Of a stretch of 33,937 bases of DNA, positions 14,631-23,077 are shown in pieces (the stretch's first letter is position 1; the number at the start of each line of letters is the position of its first letter). The DNA lies in assembly GCA_043774625.1 (NCBI GenBank), contig JAYVTG010000116.1, forward strand, positions 1-33,937. The letters are read 5' to 3'. This stretch comes from JAAFIP01 sp043774625 (GTDB lineage Bacteria; Pseudomonadota; Gammaproteobacteria; Burkholderiales; Burkholderiaceae_C). The translations under genes and the position numbers were made by a program. The notes beneath the pieces are model-generated. The model saw only the letters and a list, made by a program, of their open reading frames with translations. It made no database searches and was not told the origin of the DNA.

Positions 14631-16390
14631 CTTTCAGTATCCACGGTCTGGCTGTTTCGCGCGGCATTGCCATCGGGCGGGCCGTGCTGGTGGCGTCCAG
14701 CCGGATGGATGTGGCGCATTATTTCATCCAGCCTGAGCAAATAGAAAGTGAACTCGAGCGGGTGCGCCTGGCCAAAAACGTGGTGGTGGACGAGCTGATC
14801 AAACTGCAGCATGGCCTGGCTGGCAAAGAAGCCAAAGACGCGCCCAGCGAGCTGACCGCCATCCTGGATGTGCACATGATGCTGCTGCAAGACCAGACCC
14901 TGCAAGACGGTGTAACGCACTGGGTAAAAGACCGTTTGTACAACGCTGAGTGGGCACTCACCACGCAATTGGAGGCCGTTTCGCGCCAGTTTGACGAGAT
15001 GGAAGATTTTTATCTGCGTGAACGAAAAGCAGATTTGGAGCAGGTGGTAGAACGCGTGCTGCGCGTCATGAAAGGGACAGCATCGGTCATTACCGCGCCG
15101 CCCGCACCCAAACAAAAACGCCAGCAAGACCTGCTGCTGGACGACACGGTAGACGTGCCGCTGATTTTGATTGCGCATGACCTGAGCCCCGCCGACATGC
15201 TGCAGTTCAAAAGCTCGGTGTTCGCCGGCTTTGTGACCGACATGGGCGGCAAAACATCGCACACCGCCATTGTGGCGCGTAGCATGGACATTCCCGCCGT
15301 AGTAGGCGCGCGCATGGCCAGCCACTTGGCGCGGCAAGACGACTGGGTCATCATCGACGGCGACACGGGCGTGATGGTGGTAGACCCGTCGCCCATCGTG
15401 CTGGCCGAATACGGTTTTAAACAACGCCAGGGCGAGGTCGAGCGCGAGCGCCTGGCGCGCCTGAAGCACACGCCCGCTGTCACGCTGGACGGGCAAAAAA
15501 TAGAGCTGCTGGCCAATATTGAGTTGCCCGAAGATGCGGTAAATGCCGTCAAGGCGGGCGCAGTGGGCGTGGGTCTGTTTCGCAGCGAATTTTTGTTTAT
15601 GGGTCGCGCTAACCAACTGCCGGGCGAAGAAGAGCAATTCGCCGCCTACAAAAAAGCCGTCGAAGGCATGCAAGGCCTGCCGGTGACCATTCGCACGGTA
15701 GACGTAGGTGCCGACAAACCGCTGGACGCGCATGCCGAGCGCGGTGGTGCGCATCTGAGCCCTGCATTGGGCCTGCGCGCCATTCGCTGGAGTTTGTCCG
15801 AGCCGACCATGTTTCGCACCCAGTTACGCGCCATTTTGCGCGCTGCAGCGCACGGGCCCGTGCACTTGCTCATTCCCATGCTGTGCGCCATCAGCGAGGT
15901 TCGCCAAACCCTGCGCCAGCTCGACCTGGCCCGTAGCGAGCTGGACAATCTGGGCATAGCCTATGGCCACCTCAAAGTGGGCGCGATGATCGAGATCCCC
16001 GCTGCTGCGTTGATGGCGAAAAGCTTCTTGCAGTATTTTGACTTTTTGTCTATTGGCACCAATGACCTGATTCAATACACCTTAGCCATAGACCGCGCAG
16101 ACGAGTCTGTGGCGCATTTGTACGACCCGTTGCATCCAGCGGTCTTGCAGTTGATTGCCAGCACCATCGCCGAATGCAATGCGCAGGGCAAAAGCGTGAG
16201 CGTGTGCGGCGAGATGGCCGGCGACGCCAGCTACACCCGCCTGCTATTGGGCATGGGGCTGCGCAGTTTTTCGATGCACCCGGCGCAGATTGTGGCGATC
16301 AAGCAAGAGGTGCTGCGCGCCGACACTGGCAAGCTGAAGGCTTTGGCGGCACAGGCGCTGGCGGGTGATGCGGCGCAAGCTGCGCTTTGA
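14627..16390 (+). CDS. ptsI: Phosphoenolpyruvate-protein phosphotransferase (PTS enzyme I)
   Basis: Enzyme I autophosphorylates from PEP and feeds HPr. The 587-residue protein has the standard length. Phospho-histidine H212 lies in GGKTSHTAIVARS; downstream come VGVGLFRSEFLFM, the SIGTNDLIQYTLAIDRAD PEP-binding motif and C527 in VCGEMAGD. N-terminal residues up to about 145 form the HPr-binding region. It closes the lipoprotein-MFS-EIIA-HPr-EI run. The region after its stop contains a repeat copy with a GCTAC/GTAGC stem that may help terminate the operon. Confidence 0.96.
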   Translation: MTFSIHGLAVSRGIAIGRAVLVASSRMDVAHYFIQPEQIESELERVRLAKNVVVDELIKLQHGLAGKEAKDAPSELTAILDVHMMLLQDQTLQDGVTHWVKDRLYNAEWALTTQLEAVSRQFDEMEDFYLRERKADLEQVVERVLRVMKGTASVITAPPAPKQKRQQDLLLDDTVDVPLILIAHDLSPADMLQFKSSVFAGFVTDMGGKTSHTAIVARSMDIPAVVGARMASHLARQDDWVIIDGDTGVMVVDPSPIVLAEYGFKQRQGEVERERLARLKHTPAVTLDGQKIELLANIELPEDAVNAVKAGAVGVGLFRSEFLFMGRANQLPGEEEQFAAYKKAVEGMQGLPVTIRTVDVGADKPLDAHAERGGAHLSPALGLRAIRWSLSEPTMFRTQLRAILRAAAHGPVHLLIPMLCAISEVRQTLRQLDLARSELDNLGIAYGHLKVGAMIEIPAAALMAKSFLQYFDFLSIGTNDLIQYTLAIDRADESVAHLYDPLHPAVLQLIASTIAECNAQGKSVSVCGEMAGDASYTRLLLGMGLRSFSMHPAQIVAIKQEVLRADTGKLKALAAQALAGDAAQAAL

Positions 16391-16408
16391 GAGCAAAAAC
16401 CACCGATT

Positions 16409-16449
16409 GCCAGTGCCGGATATGCGCGAGCAGCTACTAAATTTGTAGC
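16409..16449 (+). repeat. Interspersed ~43-bp repeat, copy 5 (after ptsI)
   Basis: GCCAGTGCCGGATATGCGCG is followed by AGCAGCTACTAAATTTGTAGC. The last part forms a GCTAC-TAAATTT-GTAGC hairpin (16433-16449). This is a non-coding copy between the convergent ptsI and TetR genes. Confidence 0.85.
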
Positions 16450-16481
16450 AACTACGAATAAACAGAAACTGCCAGCAGCAT

Positions 16482-17198
16482 TTAAGCCCGGCTATTGAGT
16501 CCGTCAAAACACGTGCTGATCACCAGCTCAATGATCTCGTCATTGCTGTGCTGGCCGCCAACTTTCAAAAACTCCAGCACCGGGTCGCATGCGCGCGCAT
16601 ACAGGGTGTAGAGCACGACGATTGCGGGTAGTGTGGGGCTGATAACGCCAGCTTTTTGCGCCGCTTCAATCCAGCCGCCCAACGTGTCGCTGATCTCCAT
16701 CAGCCCGTCGATATAGCCCTTATTTGCCATCAGCGTGGCACGCAGGCTGGAGTTTTGGCTGGGCAGGTTGGGCATTTCACCAGCCAGCTTCAGGCGCATC
16801 ATCCAGCGGGCTACCGCCTTGAGCTGGTCTAGCGCAGTGGCATGGGCAGGCAGGGTAGCCAGATAGGCCCGAGCCCGCTCAACAACCCGCACCATAGCGG
16901 CAGTGGCCAGGTCTTCCTTGCTGGGGAAATGCTTGTACAGCGATGCTTTTGCCACGCCTACTTCGGCTGCCACCTCGTCCACCGTCATGGCGTCAAAACC
17001 CTTGTTGGCCAGCATGCGGTTGACCACGTCCACGATGGCCTCTTCACGCGCCAGCAGCATCTGTTGCTTGAAGCTGGGCTTGCCAAGCTTGTGCGCTGCC
17101 AGCGCTACCACTGGTTTTGCCGTGGTACGCACCGAAGTTTTGCGCGACGGGGCCTTCGTATCACTTTGGGCCTGTGGGTGTATTGCGCTCTGTGCCAT
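16482..17198 (-). CDS. TetR family transcriptional regulator
   Basis: The 238-residue protein has an N-terminal helix-turn-helix of the TetR type: TVDEVAAEVGVAKASLYKHF, residues 72-91, followed by SKEDLATAAM. A basic, low-complexity tail of about 45 residues precedes the domain, so the start could instead be Met47. The C-terminal ligand domain is helical and unassigned. It is divergent from the fasciclin genes across a 202-base AT-rich interval, which makes autoregulation and control of the fasciclin genes plausible. The effector is unknown. Confidence 0.9.
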   Translation of the reverse strand: MAQSAIHPQAQSDTKAPSRKTSVRTTAKPVVALAAHKLGKPSFKQQMLLAREEAIVDVVNRMLANKGFDAMTVDEVAAEVGVAKASLYKHFPSKEDLATAAMVRVVERARAYLATLPAHATALDQLKAVARWMMRLKLAGEMPNLPSQNSSLRATLMANKGYIDGLMEISDTLGGWIEAAQKAGVISPTLPAIVVLYTLYARACDPVLEFLKVGGQHSNDEIIELVISTCFDGLNSRA

Positions 17199-17282
17199 GG
17201 GACTGCCTTGGTCGGGTTGCTATGCAAACTCTATTGTACTAAATCGTCGTAAACCGTTCAAATGAATCAATGTGTAACTTAT

Positions 17283-17299
17283 TAGTATTTATATTACTA
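17283..17299. promoter_or_regulatory. AT-rich inverted repeat in TetR/fasciclin divergent region
   Basis: TAGTA (17283-17287) and TACTA (17295-17299) form an inverted repeat with a 7-base spacer in a sharply AT-rich stretch (17270-17340). That stretch also contains GAATA/TATTC arms just downstream. It is a candidate operator or promoter for the divergent genes; no regulator-specific consensus is recognisable. Confidence 0.25.
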
Positions 17300-17400
17300 T
17301 TTAGTTTTATTTAGAATGAATAGTATATATTCAAGTTTCTTAGTTTTTAAAACCTTGCCAATCAAACCCCACTGGGTACTGGCACCAACCGGAGAATGCG

Positions 17401-17931
17401 ATGAAAAGACAATTCCTAAAACTGTCAGCAGCCCTGAGTGTGGCAGCATTGCTGAGTGCTTGCGGTGGCACGGATGACCCGGCACCAGCCGCTGGGCCGA
17501 AAGATGTTGTTCAGATGGCTATTGACTCAAGTCCAGAGTTCACCACGCTGGTGGCAGCAATCAAGGCGGCTGGGCTGGTGGATACTTTAAAGGGCCCAGG
17601 TCCATTTACAGTTTTCGCGCCCACTAATGCAGCTTTTGCAGCGCTACCAGCCGGAACCCTGGATACTTTGTTGAAACCAGAAAACAAAGCCACGCTAACC
17701 AAGATCCTCACTTACCACGTGGTGTCTGGCAAAGTGCTCAAAGCCGATGTAGTACCCCTTGTGGGCAAGCCCATTGCAACGGTTGCAGGTGCTACTGCTA
17801 CCTTTATTGTGAACGCCGATTTGACTATCACTAGCCAAAAAGGCTCCAAACCAGCGGCCATTGTCAAAACAGACGTTGCGGCCACCAACGGTGTGATCCA
17901 CGTGATCGACCAAGTCCTGATTCCCAACTGA
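17401..17931 (+). CDS. Fasciclin-domain lipoprotein
   Basis: The 176-residue protein has a lipoprotein signal (KRQFLK, hydrophobic core, LLSAC with C21) and one FAS1 domain: FTTLVAAIKAAGLVDTL, then GPFTVFAPTNAAFAALP, ILTYHVVSGKV and NGVIHVIDQVLIPN. FAS1 domains mediate surface adhesion or matrix binding; the bacterial role here is unknown. GGAG lies just before the ATG. It is a tandem paralogue of the next gene, sharing GLVDTLKGPGPFTVFAPT almost exactly, but membrane-anchored. A hairpin with a T-rich tail follows its stop. Confidence 0.93.
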   Translation: MKRQFLKLSAALSVAALLSACGGTDDPAPAAGPKDVVQMAIDSSPEFTTLVAAIKAAGLVDTLKGPGPFTVFAPTNAAFAALPAGTLDTLLKPENKATLTKILTYHVVSGKVLKADVVPLVGKPIATVAGATATFIVNADLTITSQKGSKPAAIVKTDVAATNGVIHVIDQVLIPN

Positions 17932-17945
17932 TTTGTGTTCCCCCG

Positions 17946-17975
17946 GCCATGCTGGATGGCATGGCTTATTTGTTA
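17946..17975 (+). terminator. Rho-independent-like terminator between fasciclin genes
   Basis: GCCATGC-TGGATG-GCATGGC (17946-17965) is a perfect 7-bp stem followed by TTATTTGTTAACTT. It lies 15 bases after the first fasciclin stop and could terminate or attenuate transcription into the second gene. Confidence 0.55.
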
Positions 17976-17993
17976 ACTTAATGGAGTATTCTT

Positions 17994-18449
17994 ATGAAAA
18001 AATCTATTCTCACCATCGCTTTGACCGTAGGTATTTCCGTCTCTGCTTTCGCACAAGACATTGTTGATGTTGCTGTCAAAGCGGGCAGCTTTAAAACACT
18101 GGTCACTGCGGTGCAAGCCGCTGGCCTGGTGGACACATTGAAAGGCCCAGGCCCCTTCACAGTGTTTGCACCCACCGACGAGGCCTTTGCCAAAGTGCCT
18201 AAAGCCACACTGGACGCTTTGCTCAAAGACAAGGCTGCGCTGACCAAGGTGCTCACCTACCACGTAGTGCCTGGTAAAGTCATGGCCGCTGACGTGAAAG
18301 CGGGCAAAGTCAAATCGGTACAGGGCCAGGAGTTGACGATTGCCACGATGGGCGGTGTAACGGTAGACAACGCTAAAGTGGTGGCCACCGATGTGGTTGC
18401 CAGCAATGGTGTGATCCACGTGATCGACACCGTGATGTTGCCCAAGTAA
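17994..18449 (+). CDS. Secreted fasciclin-domain protein
   Basis: The 151-residue protein has a cleavable signal peptide (KKSILTIALTVGISVSAFA, then QDIVDVA) and a single FAS1 domain with GPFTVFAPTDEAFAKVP, VLTYHVVPGKVMAADV and SNGVIHVIDTVMLP. It lacks a lipobox, so it should be released into the periplasm or medium, unlike its upstream paralogue. AATGGAG, about eight bases upstream, is a good ribosome binding site. The pair probably arose by tandem duplication. A long hairpin follows the gene. Confidence 0.94.
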   Translation: MKKSILTIALTVGISVSAFAQDIVDVAVKAGSFKTLVTAVQAAGLVDTLKGPGPFTVFAPTDEAFAKVPKATLDALLKDKAALTKVLTYHVVPGKVMAADVKAGKVKSVQGQELTIATMGGVTVDNAKVVATDVVASNGVIHVIDTVMLPK

Positions 18450-18471
18450 TTTCAGTCTTGCGCTCATGTAC

Positions 18472-18552
18472 AGGCTTGGCGAGGCTTTCACGATCCCGCT
18501 CATGATGCGGGTACGCATAAATCGCGGGAGTCGTGAAAGCCTCGCCAAGCCT
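18472..18552. terminator. Long stem-loop after the fasciclin genes
   Basis: A perfect 22-bp inverted repeat (18472-18493 with 18531-18552; AGGCTTGGCGAGGCTTTCAC at the left end) extends inward by six more pairs (TCCCGC/GCGGGA) past a one-base bulge. The loop holds ATGCG-GGTA-CGCAT. It lies between convergent genes. There is no T-tract, so it may be a bidirectional terminator, an mRNA-stabilising structure or a repeat element. Confidence 0.7.
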
Positions 18553-18616
18553 ACAAATGGTTGGGGAACCCGGGGCTTGGGTACTAACCCGTTGCGTTAC
18601 CCAGCAAGTGCCAGTC

Positions 18617-19534
18617 TCACACCAACTCTTTAGTCGCCGCCTTCTTCAAGGCCATAGTCAGGTTGTCCAACACTTCTGACTCCAAATTCCAGCAATGCCA
18701 ATACAACTGCACCGCCAAGCTATGGTCGGGTGCAATATTGACCAAGCGGCCCTGGTCAATCAACGGTTGCACCAGCAGCGCAGGCACCACACTCACGCCC
18801 CAGCCATCCAGCACCGCGCTGACCTGGCCTTGCGAGCTGGGTACAAACAGTTGATTGAGTGTGACGCGTTTGAGTCCAAAGGCCTTGGCCACAAACTCGG
18901 TTTGCATGTCGTCTTTGCGGTTAAAGGCAATAAATGGCAAAGCGCGAAAATTATGCGCTGCCAGCGTCTTTTTCCCGTCAAAAGGGGTGGTTGTCAGCGT
19001 AGATATTGCGCAAACAGCTATATATTTCATAGCACCAAGCGGTACCACCTTGCAACCACGCAGGGCTTGTTTCAGCGTAGTCACACAGCCCAGCACCTGG
19101 CCTTCGCGCAGCCATTCCTGCGTAAAGTCCTGGTCGTCGGTGATGATCTCCAGCGGTAAGCCCATGCGCGCCAGCTCGCCCACAGCACCCAGCGCCCAGG
19201 TGGCAATGCTGTCGGCGTTGATGGCGATCGAAATGCGCTCTTCTTCCCGTGCCCCACCCGCGGAGCTGGGTGCCAGGTCGCGCAAATCGCGTTCGACGTC
19301 GGCGCGCAGCAGGCGCATTTGCTTGGTGTGTTTCAGCAGCAGTTGCCCGGCAGCCGTAGCCTTGAGCGGGCGGCTGCGCACAATCAAAACCGTGCCCACC
19401 TGCGCTTCCAGGGCGCGAAGCCGCTGCGACACGGCAGACTGGGTGATAGACAGGCGTTGCGCGGCGCGCTCAAAGCCGCCCTCTTCAATAATGGCGGCCA
19501 AACATTCAAGGGCGTCGGGGTCAAAGGTGCTCAT
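18617..19534 (-). CDS. argP: ArgP/IciA-like LysR family regulator
   Basis: The 305-residue LysR protein has the winged HTH at residues 19-45 (GGFERAAQRLSITQSAVSQR) and the ArgP-type ligand domain. It looks ArgP-like from FDPDALECLAAI, SVVPALL and the ITDDQDFT region. ArgP regulates lysine/arginine export and related metabolism. Instead of an exporter (argO/lysE), the divergent neighbour is a DadA-like amino-acid dehydrogenase, suggesting control of amino-acid catabolism. Residues about 167-180 (MKYIAVCAISTLT) are encoded by an interspersed repeat copy where family members usually have a YVAVASP-like segment. The family is secure; the symbol is by similarity. Confidence 0.85.
   Translation of the reverse strand: MSTFDPDALECLAAIIEEGGFERAAQRLSITQSAVSQRLRALEAQVGTVLIVRSRPLKATAAGQLLLKHTKQMRLLRADVERDLRDLAPSSAGGAREEERISIAINADSIATWALGAVGELARMGLPLEIITDDQDFTQEWLREGQVLGCVTTLKQALRGCKVVPLGAMKYIAVCAISTLTTTPFDGKKTLAAHNFRALPFIAFNRKDDMQTEFVAKAFGLKRVTLNQLFVPSSQGQVSAVLDGWGVSVVPALLVQPLIDQGRLVNIAPDHSLAVQLYWHCWNLESEVLDNLTMALKKAATKELV
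18993..19034 (+). repeat. Interspersed ~43-bp repeat, copy 6 (inside argP-like gene)
   Basis: The plus strand GTCAGCGTAGATATTGCGCA, then AACAGCTATATATTTCATAGC, matches the consensus along its whole length with scattered changes. The gene on the minus strand reads it as KYIAVCAISTLT, in the shared phase. Confidence 0.75.
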
Positions 19535-19615
19535 GGCAGTATTAGAGATTCTGATGTTTTCACTAATAGTTTAATTTTGCTTTTCATTTTGTGCAAGATG
19601 GCAGACACTAAAACC

Positions 19616-20956
19616 ATGAAAGTCATCGTTTTGGGTGCAGGGATTATTGGCGTCAGCACGGCTTGGCATTTGCTGGAGCGTGGACACGAGGTAATCGTGG
19701 TGGACCGGCAAGCCGACGCGGCGCAAGAAACCAGCTTTGGCAACGCTGGGCAAATATCGGTCAGCTATTGCGAGCCCTGGGCCAACAAGCACGCCCCCTG
19801 GAAGGCGCTCAAATGGATGTTCAGCAGCGAAGCGCCCTTGTTGTTTCGCCCGCAGTGGCCCTTTGGCAAAGACGCTGGTTGGCTGCAATACCGCTGGGGA
19901 CTGCAGTTTTTGGCCCAGTGCAACGATGCCGCGTTTGAACGTAATGTGCAGCAACTGGTTGCCTTGGGCCGCTACAGCCACGCCGCGCTCAAAGACGTGG
20001 TGGCCAGCACCGGCATTGAATACCAGCGGCTGGAAAAAGGCATCGCCCATTACTTTACCGACCAAAAATCGTTTGATGATGCGGGTGCTGAGGCGGCCAT
20101 GATGCGCAAGTACGGCGTGCAACGCAATGTGGTCAGCACGGACGAGCTGTTCAAGATCGAGCCAGCGTATCAAAACGCTACCGTGCCTATTGTGGGCGGC
20201 ACCTACACGCCAAGCGACGAATCGGGTGATGCGCGCATGTTTACCCAGGAGCTGGCCAAACGCTGCGTCAAGCGGGGCGTACAGTTTTTGTACCAGCATG
20301 ATGTGACTGGACTGAACAAGCGCCTAAATGCTATTGAATCAGTAGCTGTTTGCGCACAATCGACGTGGGCTACAGCCGATTTACGCGCTGACGCCGTAGT
20401 GGTGGCTTGTGGCAGCTATTCTGCCGCTCTGCTGCGCACGGTCGGTGTGAACATTCCCGTCTACCCCGGCAAAGGCTACAGCGCCACATTGCCCTTGCTC
20501 AAGCCCGACGCTGCGCCACGCGTGTCGGCGATTGACGATGACAAGAAGATCGCGATCAGCCGTTTGGGCGACACCCTCCGTGTGGCGGGCACCATTGAGG
20601 TGGGCGGTTATGACCTGAATCTGAACACTCCATTGGCGCAAAGGCGCTGCCAGATCTTGATAGACCGCGTAGAAGCCGTGCTGCCCGGCGTGGCCGACAC
20701 ACGCAACACGGCGCAGGGCGGCAAGCCCAATTTTTGGACGGGCCTGCGCCCTGCCACACCGACCAATATTCCTTTTATTGGTCGCACAAAAATCGACAAG
20801 CTGTGGGTCAACACGGGTCATGGCACGCTGGGCTGGACGCATGGTGCGGGGTCGGGCAAGGCGATGGCAGAGTTGATCAGCGGCGAGTTGCCAGCGATGG
20901 ACTTTCACTGCTACGGCTTTGAGGCTACATCCAAAAAAGTCAAGGCTTGGCCGTGA
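19616..20956 (+). CDS. DadA-like FAD-dependent D-amino acid dehydrogenase
   Basis: The protein (446 residues from ATG 19616) has an FAD-binding GxGxxG (VIVLGAGIIGVSTAW, residues 4-18), the acidic end of the second strand (VVDRQ), ETSFGNAGQISVSYCEPWA and C-terminal FWTGLRPATPTNIPFIG with GHGTLGWTHGAGSGK. This is the DadA pattern: oxidative deamination of D-amino acids, donating electrons to the respiratory chain. Another in-frame ATG lies 18 bases upstream. It is divergent from the ArgP-like regulator. Residues about 238-252 (AIESVAVCAQSTWAT) come from a repeat copy. Its 3' end overlaps the convergent peptidase gene by 17 bases. Confidence 0.9.
   Translation: MKVIVLGAGIIGVSTAWHLLERGHEVIVVDRQADAAQETSFGNAGQISVSYCEPWANKHAPWKALKWMFSSEAPLLFRPQWPFGKDAGWLQYRWGLQFLAQCNDAAFERNVQQLVALGRYSHAALKDVVASTGIEYQRLEKGIAHYFTDQKSFDDAGAEAAMMRKYGVQRNVVSTDELFKIEPAYQNATVPIVGGTYTPSDESGDARMFTQELAKRCVKRGVQFLYQHDVTGLNKRLNAIESVAVCAQSTWATADLRADAVVVACGSYSAALLRTVGVNIPVYPGKGYSATLPLLKPDAAPRVSAIDDDKKIAISRLGDTLRVAGTIEVGGYDLNLNTPLAQRRCQILIDRVEAVLPGVADTRNTAQGGKPNFWTGLRPATPTNIPFIGRTKIDKLWVNTGHGTLGWTHGAGSGKAMAELISGELPAMDFHCYGFEATSKKVKAWP
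20328..20370 (-). repeat. Interspersed ~43-bp repeat, copy 7 (inside dadA-like gene)
   Basis: The plus strand GCTATTGAATCAGTAGCTGT, then TTGCGCACAATCGACGTGGGC, is the reverse complement of the consensus with several changes, including GCTATTGAATCAGTAGC as hairpin arms. It is read as AIESVAVCAQSTWA in frame. Confidence 0.7.
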
Positions 20957-21785
20957 GTATTTTCTCGCTTTGCCAACGCAGCAAATCCAGCCACATCTGG
21001 CGCATTTCGCCAGCCAGGGGGGTTCTGAACGCACTGGGTAGTTCGATGGTGACGACAGGCATGCCTTTATGTACGCCGCCGTAATTGCCCAAACTACCCG
21101 GAAAGATGCCCACCTGGTCCAGGTACAAGCGCCCCAGCTTGGTGGGCGGTGTGGTGGGGCCGTCAAAGTCCAGCACACCATACGGCGCGTGGATGCTGAC
21201 GATCAAATCTGGTTTGAAGCTGCCCATCTGGTCATGCAAAAACCGCGATTCAGGCTCACTCAGGGGCTTGGGGCCAGGCCAGCGGCGTGGGTCGCGGCGT
21301 ACTTTTTGTTCCCAATAAATGGGCGCTTCGGTTTCCCAGTGGGGTGTGGGAAAGTTACGGTTCAGGTCTACGCCGTTGGCATTGGTGCGCCGCGCGGGGC
21401 TGGTCAGCAAACCGTCGGGGTTGAGTAGCGGAATAAAACGCCAATGCGTTTGAGCCGGAATTTCTTGCGCCAGCGAGATCCAGTGCAGCGCCAATGCGGC
21501 AGACGACAGTTCATCACCATGGATGCCACCCACCACCAGGACGCGCAATTTGGGGGCTGCAACGGGCATGTCGCGCACCCACAGTTGTTGCCCCTTGACC
21601 GAGCGTGCACTGGAGTCTTGCAGTTTGGCAGCTTTGCACAAAGCCGGTGATACATTGGGTAATTGACGAGAAAAATCGTCGCAAGTCGCCGCCGATACTG
21701 CGCGAGCAGCTATAAAAAACAGAGCAAATACAGATATGGGAAATAAGCTACCGTAGCGTGTAAAGGGACGAATAAACATAGGCAT
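20940..21785 (-). CDS. M14 zinc carboxypeptidase, MpaA-like
   Basis: The 281-residue protein has a signal peptide ending about ARAVSAA (residues 28-34) and M14 motifs: zinc ligands H89 and E92 in GGIHGDEL, RTNANGVDLNRNFP, zinc ligand H199 in SIHAPYG and the likely catalytic E248 in TIELP. Close relatives of this short M14 type (MpaA) cleave murein peptides, so a periplasmic cell-wall recycling role is possible; the exported location differs from cytoplasmic E. coli MpaA. The hydrophobic part of the signal peptide (ALFFIAARAVSAA) lies in a repeat copy. An alternative start is Met3. Confidence 0.9.
   Translation of the reverse strand: MPMFIRPFTRYGSLFPISVFALFFIAARAVSAATCDDFSRQLPNVSPALCKAAKLQDSSARSVKGQQLWVRDMPVAAPKLRVLVVGGIHGDELSSAALALHWISLAQEIPAQTHWRFIPLLNPDGLLTSPARRTNANGVDLNRNFPTPHWETEAPIYWEQKVRRDPRRWPGPKPLSEPESRFLHDQMGSFKPDLIVSIHAPYGVLDFDGPTTPPTKLGRLYLDQVGIFPGSLGNYGGVHKGMPVVTIELPSAFRTPLAGEMRQMWLDLLRWQSEKILTAKP
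21687..21725 (+). repeat. Interspersed ~43-bp repeat, copy 8 (peptidase signal peptide)
   Basis: The plus strand has GCCGCCGATACTGCGCGAGC, then AGCTATAAAAAACAGAGC. The core GCGCGAGCAGCTAT is exact; the flanks are degenerate. Read on the minus strand it gives FFIAARAVSAA at the signal-peptide core. Confidence 0.7.
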
Positions 21786-21807
21786 GGGCCTATTTTAGAA
21801 GCTCTTG

Positions 21808-23068
21808 TCACGCGTCCCTTTCTCCCGCCTCGTACAGCGTCTCTCGCCCCATGCGGTCTTGAATCAGCTCGGCTGTCCATGGCAGCATGAGAGCGCCGCA
21901 GCGGCTGTCGCGGTACAGACGCTCCAGCGGCAGATGCTTCATCATGCTTTGCCCACCGCAGGTGCGAATGGCCAGGCGGGCGATGTCGTTAGCGCCTTCC
22001 ATCACGCTGTAATACGCGGCATACAGGCGCATTTTTTGATCTTTGCTCGGGTTGGGCTGCGCTTCGGTGATGGCGCGCCAGAAGATGCTTTTCATGTTTT
22101 CTAGCTGGATGCGCATTTGCGCAACCGCCAGTTGTTTGGTGGGGTATTGGCGGCGCTTCACAGGTGGTTCGCCTTCGAGTTCTCCACGAAAATATTGGAC
22201 GGTGAAGTCATACGCTGCATTGGCAATACCCAGGTAAGTGGGCGCGAGGGTGAAGAACATGGCGGGCCAGGTTTGCGCGGCCTGGTAGTACACGCCGCGC
22301 GGCATGAGCTGTTCGTCGTCGCTCACAAACACGTCTGTGAACGTGCGGTTGCGGCTCACGGTGCCGCGCATGCCCATGGGGTTCCAGTCGCCGCTAATAG
22401 CAAGACCTGGCGCGGTGGCGGGTACGGCAATGTAGAGCGTGTCTTTGGGGTTGGGGTCAACACCTGCAATGTCTTCGGTGCACAAGATGCCGTAGTAGTT
22501 GGCTACGCCCGACAGGGACGCCCAGATTTTTTTCTATTGATGAGCCAGCCACTGACGCCGCCTTGCACTGTTTTGCGGGCGCTGGTGCCAAAGGGCGCAC
22601 GACCTGCGGCAGCGGCGGTGCCTTCGCTGAAGGGTTGTGCGTACAAAGCGCCGTTGTTGACGATGCGCGCAAAGTGTAGGGTGCGACGGGCGTGGTGTTC
22701 AGCACGTTGCGACTCGGTCAAGCGCATCGCATCCAGCAGCACGCCCGTCCACATGGTGGAGCTGATGTGCATGTTGAGTGTGAGAGCGGTCGCGCCGCAG
22801 TAGCGGCCAATCTCGGCTGAGGTCATCATGTAAGTGGCATAGTCTGCGCCCAGGCCGCCGTGGTCTTGTGGCACACACATTTTCAAGATACCTGCTTCGC
22901 GCAGGTCGGTGTAGTTGGCAAACGGAAAGCTGGCAGTGTCGTCCCACTGCGCCGCGCGCGGGGCAAATTTGTCTATGCCCAGTTGGCGCGAGGTGTTGAG
23001 CAGTTGGGCTACAGCGGCGTGAAGTTTGCGTCACCGACACAGGGCGTGAAGTGCAGGGAGGTACGCAT
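21808..23068 (-). pseudogene. Acyl-CoA dehydrogenase-like gene with two frameshifts
   Basis: Three frame pieces join into one acyl-CoA dehydrogenase of about 419 residues. The start MRTSLHFTPCVGDA (from 23068) is in one frame. LHAAVAQLLNTSRQLGI through VPQDHGGLGADYATY and YAQPFSEGTAAAAG, ending INRKK, is in the next. IWASLSGVANYYGIL to the C-terminal RCGALMLPWTAELIQDR is in the third. Adding one A near 23025-23027 and one A to the A7 run (complement of T run 22527-22533) restores a single frame. Both losses are one A in an A run, so sequencing error is as likely as gene decay. The family oxidises acyl-CoA thioesters using FAD. The gene lies just downstream of a NicX-like gene. Confidence 0.8.
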
Positions 23069-23077
23069 AATTGCTCC

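Noticed and set aside
14027..15754. 575-codon minus-strand open frame opposite EIIA, ptsH and ptsI
   Set aside because: It is antisense to three genes with complete catalytic motifs and shows no recognisable domain; long antisense frames are common in GC-rich coding DNA.
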